Source: Anniella stebbinsi (Eukaryota > Chordata > Lepidosauria > Squamata > Anniellidae). Taken from it: a stretch of DNA of 64,000 nucleotides. The DNA is taken from positions 17,586,001-17,650,000 of the forward strand of contig JARDYH010000003.1 of the NCBI GenBank assembly GCA_029215795.1, given 5' to 3'. A program made the position numbers and the translations under genes. Each line of letters opens with the position of its first letter. Within the stretch, counting starts at the first letter, position 1. The notes below the pieces were generated by a model, which saw only the letters and a program-made list of their open reading frames with translations, ran no database searches and was not told the DNA's origin. Positions 50,001 to 58,890 of this stretch are shown in pieces.

Positions 50001-53000
50001 CTCAAATGTTTTGAGCCCTGCTCTGTCCCATGCATAACTTCACACACACACACATGTCTGATCTGAGCATTTTCAGATTTGGCCTTCCATGCAATCCTGT
50101 CTTTTTCAGAAAAGTAGAGAAATGTCGTTGATGCGCTAATATGAGCATACATCCATACTTAATCTTTTCCATACAAGGACCAACTCAACTGTGGATTGTA
50201 TTATGTCCAGAAAGGTGAATTAGTTGGAAGTGGGTGACATGATGGCTGTGCTTTCTAAGAATCTTAGCTACAAAATACAGACGGACAGACTTTTACAGGA
50301 AATGAAGGGCATGATTCAGCCATAGTTAAGCATGCATACATTGCCTGCAACTCCCAGCTGACTGGAGCATGTTGGGCATTGTAGGACTTCTTCCTTTCTA
50401 AACTTCCATTGGATTGTGCCTTTAGTTAGTTAGTTAGTTAGTTAGTTACAACTGATTAATTATATAGCATTTGCATCCTGCTCTTCAGCTGAAAAGGCTC
50501 CCAAAGATCAGTAATAAGACAGGATGGTTGAACTGTGTGAATGGGCAAGTAATCTGTGCTAAGCGACCCTAAGAGTAAGTTGCAAAGAGCAATGCATACT
50601 GATACGAAGTACTGTGTGACAGAGGCAAGGATGCTTCAGGATAATATTACATTCTAAATATAGCCTACGTGTTCTGCTATATTCGTCCCTGCATACAGGT
50701 GCCTGGCCAATTAGCCCAGCTTACTTCTTCAAACAAGCAGTTGAATTTCTGAATGCTGCCCAGAATGAGGCATTCTGCAGAGCCCATTCAGTAAGGTCTA
50801 GCTGTGAACTGAGACCAATAACTAATATTCAAAAACTCCTATATAGGATTACTGCAAAGTTGTCATGGTGCCTTGTCAATAAGCATTGCAGATGAGCAGA
50901 GGATAAAACTCCCAGCAAGTGTGCAACTCTATCCGGTACAGTTCAACATCCTTGTTAACTCGCCAGCAAGGCACAGTCCCAACAAACTAAGACCAGACCA
51001 GATTCAGATGATCAGTGGGGGAAACAGCACAGCTCCCTGCATCCACATTTACCCTAATTACCCACCAGAATTGCAGGTTGCCATGTTGTCCAAACAAAGT
51101 GCAGGCCTAGTGACTTTTCACCCACCCTACAACCCATGGCTTGCAGGTAGGGCTGTGATTCCATTCTGGGTGTTAGTCAGAACCAGCCGGAACTCTAAAG
51201 GAGCCATCCGAGGAGCTACAACCCAGAATAGAATCACAGCCCTACCGAAATCTGAGCCACCAGCTGCACTATTGAATGGATTTTACACCCGCCCACCCCA
51301 AAGTAAGTGTGCCTAAGATTGCAGCCTCCCTGTCTGGGAAATGTGTTTAGGACCGCAGCCCTACTAAGTTGTGAGTCTCAGTTAACAATGAGGCTTACTC
51401 CTGAGTAAATAAATGGCCAAATGGGCCTTTTATGTAATTATAAAGGTCACTCCCCCGTTAAGAAGCATCCAGATTGTCTCCTCTAACCCCAGCCTTCTAG
51501 AGCATCCCAGTTTTTCCTTTTATTTAAGCTGACATATGGGACAGCCCGGTTGTTAAAGAACAGGATGCCCGGGCCATTACCTTTTAAAGAAAACTTCCTT
51601 CCAGTTAGTCAACTGCCTCTCGGTGGATCTACTTGTAACTAATCTGAAAGTTATTTGCACAAAATACCAGGTGTGATAAGCTGCTTGACGGATAAGAAGA
51701 ACCCTCAGAGCCCATTTCATATCTCTGTAATCCTTGAGAGAACTAAATTATCTCCCAGCCAGCCTTGACCATGGCTTAGGAAAAGCTAATTCATCCAAAG
51801 TCAAGGCCTTTACTATACCTCCTCCCTAACTCAAAAAAATCTTTCTGCTGTCCACCAATCTCCAGGAAGCAAGATTACCTTGGGCCTCATCCGTTCCCTC
51901 CTCTTGGTCTTGCAGCTTTTGCTTTTCCCTGCCTCTCTCTGCCACACCATTTATCTAGCAACCTCTGCAGCTTGGACTCACTGCTTGTCCTTGGCATCTT
52001 GTCCTCACCCAGTTCTGGGATGCCATAATCCTTGTCAGGTGGGACAGGGGCAGCCTGGGTCTCCATCCCTCGCAATCTCTCACATCAGGCGTGTTTACTG
52101 TACTAAGCAAGCAGTGATAATGAAAGGTTGGGGAAAGTGTAATGTGGGGGGAGATTATGGATTTCTTCCTTATTCCAGTAGATTTCCTCACCCCATTCCT
52201 TCCTTTTGGACCGTGCATCTTTTTCACGTTCATTCCCTTTTGTTTAGGAAATATTTCAGAATGGAACAAAACCATGGGAATCCATTTTATTAAACAAAAC
52301 CAAAAATCCCTTTCAAAAGTGACTGTCCTCTCTTACATATCCTTTGTCCTGAAATTTACAGAAACCCACTTCAAAATATATAGCAAGCATGCAAAATCTG
52401 AGAGGTCTTCTTTCCTTCCCACCTGTCTCTTCACCCCCAGTCGCAAATTTCCTAATGATGAATTAGCAGACACGTAACCATCTATTAGCAGACACGTACC
52501 ATCTTACTGCCTCTAAACTGGAGAGGCAGGGATCTGGTGAACACTACGTGGGCTCATCGCGTCTGGTAGGGAGGGAAGCCGAGCTGCAACACTCTTCTCT
52601 TCCACCATGCAGAGAAGGAAAGGAACAGAGAAGAGCCAAGAGAGCAAGCAGGAGACAGTTGCGCTCCTCTTCAAACCTAGCCTCGCTTGAATGCTACATC
52701 TAGGGGTTTGGATGTTGTAACTCCATGACTCTGTTTCTGTTTCATTTTGCTCTATGGAGCCTATGAGGTGTCAAACTCAAAAGGAAGCAGCATAAAACTT
52801 TAAAGTGAGGGGCCTCTTAGTTCACTCTTCCTCCACTTCCTCCTATTCTGAGTCCAAAATGTTGGAGTCCAACCTTTAATTGACCTGGTTCACACATAGC
52901 CTTAATCCCTGGTTTATTTAACCTATGGTTAGCCCAAAATGATCAAACAAACCATGGTTTGCTTCTTCAGTCTGAGTTGTTTCCCTCCTCCTTCACCCAC

Positions 53001-56000
53001 TTCCTCCCTGTGTCTCGAATGTCTTTGTGGTGCTGTAGTACTGGTATGTAAAACAGCTGAGTTTTTTATTAACTTTGTCCACCACCTCTGTAGGCTGGTG
53101 AAACAATCCATGAAGAGTTCACAGTACCAGGTTCATACCTAACAACAACCCATGGTTTAAACAACCCACAGTTCACAACACATCAGTCCATGGCCTAGTT
53201 CATACATGACGATATCCCATGGTTTAAACAACCCATGGTTATTGTGCACAAACAAGAGAGCGAATGTGCTGCCTGCTGTGCACCTGCCACTTCTGCTTTT
53301 AGTCAACAGTCTACAATCGGCTGGGTTGTTGATTGTTGAGCGTGATTTGAGAACCCGGACTGCTAGGTTGTTTAGGTGCTCATCCCAACAGCCCATGCGT
53401 TGTTTAACCTATGGGCTGTGGTTATGTGCGAATTGGCCCTGTGAGTTTGTTTTCTGGATTGTTCATGGATAAGTATGGCTGGGTTTGCACATAACAGCCC
53501 AGAATGGGTTAAATAAACCATGGGTTAGCATTATGTGCGTTCCCATGGATTCTTGTCTAACTTGAGAATCAAATTCATTGTGTCAGCTACAAGCCAACTT
53601 TCTCTCTAGTGTAGCCACTAGAATGCAAACTGTAACACCTAATTTAATTCATCTGGCCAAATCAATTCTATACAGACAGGATAGAGTGCCGATCATATTC
53701 TCTTAATTAAGAAGTATCAGAGAAATTGCATGATTCGTTGGTAATCCTGGCACTTGTTGAAAGGCTGTTTTTGACAACATTAATGGGCCATTGGTTGCTT
53801 TTATTATTCCTGGCACACCTGCTATTAAGGTAATTGAAATTTTCTATAGTTTTAAAAAAATCAAGAGCAGTTATGAAAGGGATTCCTGCTATCCAGAGAA
53901 GTCATACACTGCTGACCCTGTCCAATCCCATATCTTCCCTTCCTAAATTGCTACAATTATTTTTAGACTTCAAGTCCTTGTCAGATTGTTCTGTTAATTG
54001 GAACAAATTGGTGCTGCTTGGTCTGAGATCCCAATACAGTGCTCGACTTTATGAATTGTGCGCCTTCCATTTGGCCAAAGGTAAAGGCAATTATTTAGGG
54101 ACATGGATTTCTTAGTAAAATTAGTAAGCGAGTTGACTAAATAATGGATATGGGATTATATAGCTTAACTGCACATTTGGAGTAACCAGCTGTCAGTAGG
54201 CTTCCTCTTTGCGGGGGAAAGTCAATGCATTCAAACCTATTCTTCTACCATGCTTATCTGTATCTTATGGGGCTTAAATGTCAATCCTACCCAATCTCTT
54301 TCCCGAAATAAATTCCGTCCCGTGACATTTTATAGGAAACTAAAAGGCTGCTAATTTCGGTCCTTGAACAAAGCTGCTTGTTTAGCATCCTAGCTCTGTA
54401 TCACATTGCTTATCTACTCTCACAAGTCTTTATTTGGATCAGGGTCCTAATCCAGCCCTCTGGCCATGCCCCTTTTGCCCGATTCTTTGGTAGTTCCCTG
54501 GTTTTTGCACAATCTGTTTCCATTCTGTAAGGTGGAAATGCCTCCCCTAAGGCTTAGTTACTGGCAATAAGAGCTTTAAGATACAATATGCTGGTATTTG
54601 GGGTATTTCATCCCACCCACCACGGGAATGCAGCCTCCAAATGCTCCCACATTGAATTTGTCCCTCAGACTGAAAGAGGTTCAACAGCCCAGTCCAGAAT
54701 TGGCAATCCCAGTGAATTAGGCAAAAAAAAACCCAGATCAAAACATCCTGTCATGGATACCGTGATGGGTTTGGATGTGGAAGCCCCAGGTTTGAAATTT
54801 TGCTCAACCATGAATTTTTCTGGGTGACTTTGAGCAGCATAATGTATCTCACTGGAACAATTAAAAATTGAATTGAAGTGCTAAGAGAGATTATTATGAT
54901 TAAAATAGTCAGAATTATTGTCTAGTTGCTTGTCTTTATTAAACAGCAACACATGAGTGTAGTATGAAATACCTGTTACTGTAACCTAAGGATTGCAATC
55001 CAACAAAGCTATATGGCCTTTGGGGGGAAATCATCAGTGCAGTCAAAGATGGTGATTTCCAAAGAAACAACATGCATTTCTGAAGAGGCAAGCCATATTT
55101 GAAAAGGAAAAATGATTTGCCTCTTCTACATTGTGAGGGTTTCTTGTGGAAACTTGCCAGGAAACTTCCTGTCTTTGTGTATGGTTCATTCTTCCTTGCA
55201 TGACAAAAAAACAATCTTTCTTTTTTTTAATAATTGTGTATTGTTTTATTTTGATTACAAGCTGCCTTGAATATTTGTTAGAATGGTGGGGTATAAATGC
55301 TGAAAGTAAATTAAAAAAGTGATTGTTGCCAGTGAACAAAATTATGCATTGTCTGGAGAATGTGGATAAGGAGACATTTTTCTCCCTCTCCCATAATACT
55401 AGAATCCAGGGTCATCCCATGAAGCTGATTGGTGGGAGATCCAGGACAGATAAAAGGAAGGACTTCTTCACACTGGGCATAGTTAAACTATGGAATTCAC
55501 TACCACAAGATGTAGTGATGGCCACCAATTTGGATGACTTTAAAAGGGGGTTGGATAAATTCCTGGAGTAAAGGCTATCAATCGCTACTAGTCCTGATGG
55601 CTAAGTGCAACCTCCAGTATCAGAGGCAGCAAGCCTATATACACCCGTTGCACTCATGCCCTGCTTGTGGGTCCCTAGTTGATAGTTGGTTGTCCACTGT
55701 GTGAACAGAATGCTGAACTAGATGGACCCTTGGTCTGATCCAGCAGGGCTCTTCTTACGTTCTTATGTTTTGCAGATTGAGTGCCACCCTTATCTAACCC
55801 AGGAAAAGCTGATCAGTTACTGTCAGTCAAAAGGGATATCTGTCACAGCATACAGCCCCCTTGGCTCTCCAGACAGACCATGGTGAGAACACTTCCTAGC
55901 CTTCCTCTTGTTAGTGCAGAGGTGACTAACCTTTTTCAGCCAAATTCCATTTCAAAGAATCTCTCATGGGCCCTGCTTTCTCTTGGTGGGCAGGACTGAG

Positions 56001-58836
56001 AAATCCAATTTGATTGCTGCCAATTCATAGTAAGAACCTTGTCTACCCAGAAGTAAGCATGAGCAGTAGGTCTACTCACAAACTAGCAGGTCTACTCAGA
56101 AGGACGCAGGAAAGAATCACTTGGCAGCATGTTCATAGAGCGCATCTACTCAGATATAAGCAGAGCAAGTCTTTGTGTGTCTACTCAGAAGTAAGCAGGA
56201 GAAGCCTCTGCAGGGCAAGGCTCAGTAGGAAGCAGGACTTTCCTCCATTTAGTAGCTTCCTTCCTTGGACCTCCTCCCTCTGACCGCTCCCTCAACAGGA
56301 AAAGCTCTTATCTCCAATCAGCTGCTGGTTGGAGATAAGAGCTTTTCCATCTGTGGCAGAGGAGGCGGAGCCAGGAGACAAAGCTGTCAGGCTGGATGGG
56401 GAGTCCTCACGGACCGGATGAACCCTGCAGAGCAGATGAGCCCCCTAGGCTGAAGTTCCCTAGCCCTTTGTCAGGGCTTGGCAAAATGTGCCTTGAGCTC
56501 AGAGTTCCCCAAGCCCTTCAATTACCCTAGCCTACTGGATAAATGGGTAATGAAAGTGGATTAAGGAATAACTAATCTGTGACCCTGTTTAGATGACACG
56601 CTAAGCCACGGTGGTTAAGCATTTTGAGTTAAACATGATGGCTTAGTGTGTCATGTGAACCATCACTTAGCGTGTTGTGTGAACCATTCCTAACCATGGT
56701 AGTTACATAACCAAGGTTTAAATACACTCACCATTTGCTGCGAAAGGGTTAGCAGCCTGACCATGGCTTAGCGTGTTGTCTGAACAGGCCCTGTGTCTAG
56801 CAGTCCAGAATATATAAAACCTGAATAACAGAAGATGTCTGCCAGTGTGATGTCAAAGGACATTGTCGACTCTGTCTATAAGTGATTTGTAGCAGAACTG
56901 CATGCAAAGGAGAACAGGGCTCTTGTGCTTAATAATACTAACCTTTCTATGGCACTTACAGGTGATCAAAGCACTTCATGTGCTTGATCTAGCTCTAAGC
57001 CTTACAGCAATCCCATAAAGCAAGTCGTTGTTATTATGACCCATATTACAGATGGGAGGACTGAGGTTAAAAGAAAGTGGCTGAATTCGGACGACACGAT
57101 AAGCAACTGGGTGGGGGGGCAAATAATCGTCAGTTGTATTGACTATTGTGTCGTCCGAATGCTGCCATAGTCAACTCAGCGCTGATCCTAATCCACACCA
57201 CAGTTGATTATTTATTACCATGTTGTGTGGGGAGTACCCCCTAGATGAACAACTGTAAGGTTGATTATTACCCCACCATTGACTATTGTGTTGTCCGAAT
57301 TCAGCCAGTGTCTTGCTCATGAGTGAGTTCCTGGCAGAGGCGAGATTCAAACTGAGCTTCTTGATTCGTAGCTCGGCCACTACACTATGCCAGCTCTGTA
57401 TGTGTAATAATTGAGTAGAAGGGATAATTTGAAGAAAAATCATGCAGTGGGGGAGAAAAACCTGCCTTTGATGAAATTCCCTGTTGAAAAGTTCAGGAGT
57501 TCTGTTCACCACCACCTCTTGCCAGTCTAGCTGTTTGACAGCAATAAGCTATTCTGTTGCTATTAAATGCAAGTTCTCTTAGTACTGTTAATTAGCTGTT
57601 GGGTTTCATTATTTCTTTTTCCTAGGGCCAAGCCAGAGGATCCGTCTCTCCTGGATGATCCCAAGATCAAAGAGATTGCTGCTAAGCACAATAAAACTGC
57701 AGCCCAGGTGTGTTGGGTGGGTGGGTGTATGTATGTACATAAGCAAAAAACCTGATGGACTGGCAGAAGGAAGAAGAGAGTTTTACGGGGGGCAGAAGGC
57801 AGCCTTGCAAAAGATTTTTAGAAGCTACTTAGAGCACAATTCTATGCATGTTTAGACAGAAAAGTCCTTCAACTCTTGCCTGCTCCGGTCAGAATGGCTG
57901 GGAATTGTACAACCTTTTCTGTCTAAACACGCATAGGATTGTGCTCTTAATATGATACCATGGATTCTCATTCCTGTGTTCCAGCCTTGCCCAACTGGTG
58001 CCCTCCAAAAGTTTTGGACTATAACTCCCATCCTCCTTGATCATTGGCTATGCTGCCTGGGGCTAATGGGAGTTGTAGTCTGAAATATTTTGCGTGTGCT
58101 ATATTGGAGAAGGCTGCTGTATCTCTTCCTATTATTATTATTACTATTATTATTATTATTATTTTGTTTGTATGTTTGTTTGACCGTCCATCAGCACATG
58201 TTCCCTAGGTGGTGGTACAGAGAGGGAGGAAAATGCAATATTAAAATACAAAGTAATAATTAAAAACATTAAACAGTAAAATGCAACCCAGATGTTGTAT
58301 GTTTGCAACACAAGTTGTTTAAAAGGCCTGGTTGAATAAAAATATGCTTTTGTTTCAGAGAACAGCAGTCAAGGGGGGCATTTCAAAACTTAGTGTGTGT
58401 ATTGGTAGTAATGGGGAAGACCTTAATAAGAATCTGCTTTGCATATTTCCTGGAAATCACCCAGAAATCTATCAGGGGATCCCGGTCTGCCGTTTGCTCT
58501 CCCACAATCTACTTTAGTTGAAAGGAGAAGCTGTTAATGACCGGGCCTATACTCAAGATTGTATAGCGTGGATTAATCGCCCTTTTAGGACTTTTAAAAT
58601 ATCCTGTTCTATTATAGCCAGGATGTCACGTGGTGATCAGAAGCAAGGCATTTCCATTTCTTCAATGCTTATAATTAAGATGATGGTTTTAAATGTTAGC
58701 AATTGTAGGTAACTGTAACAGAATCACAATGCTTGCCATATTGAGTTTGTATTAATGTTTGTATGTGTTTGCTATGATAAATAGAGCCCAGATAACTTAA
58801 TTGTATGGTAGAGAGTGAATGAAAGGTTGGAGGGGC

Positions 58837-58890
<54 letters not shown>

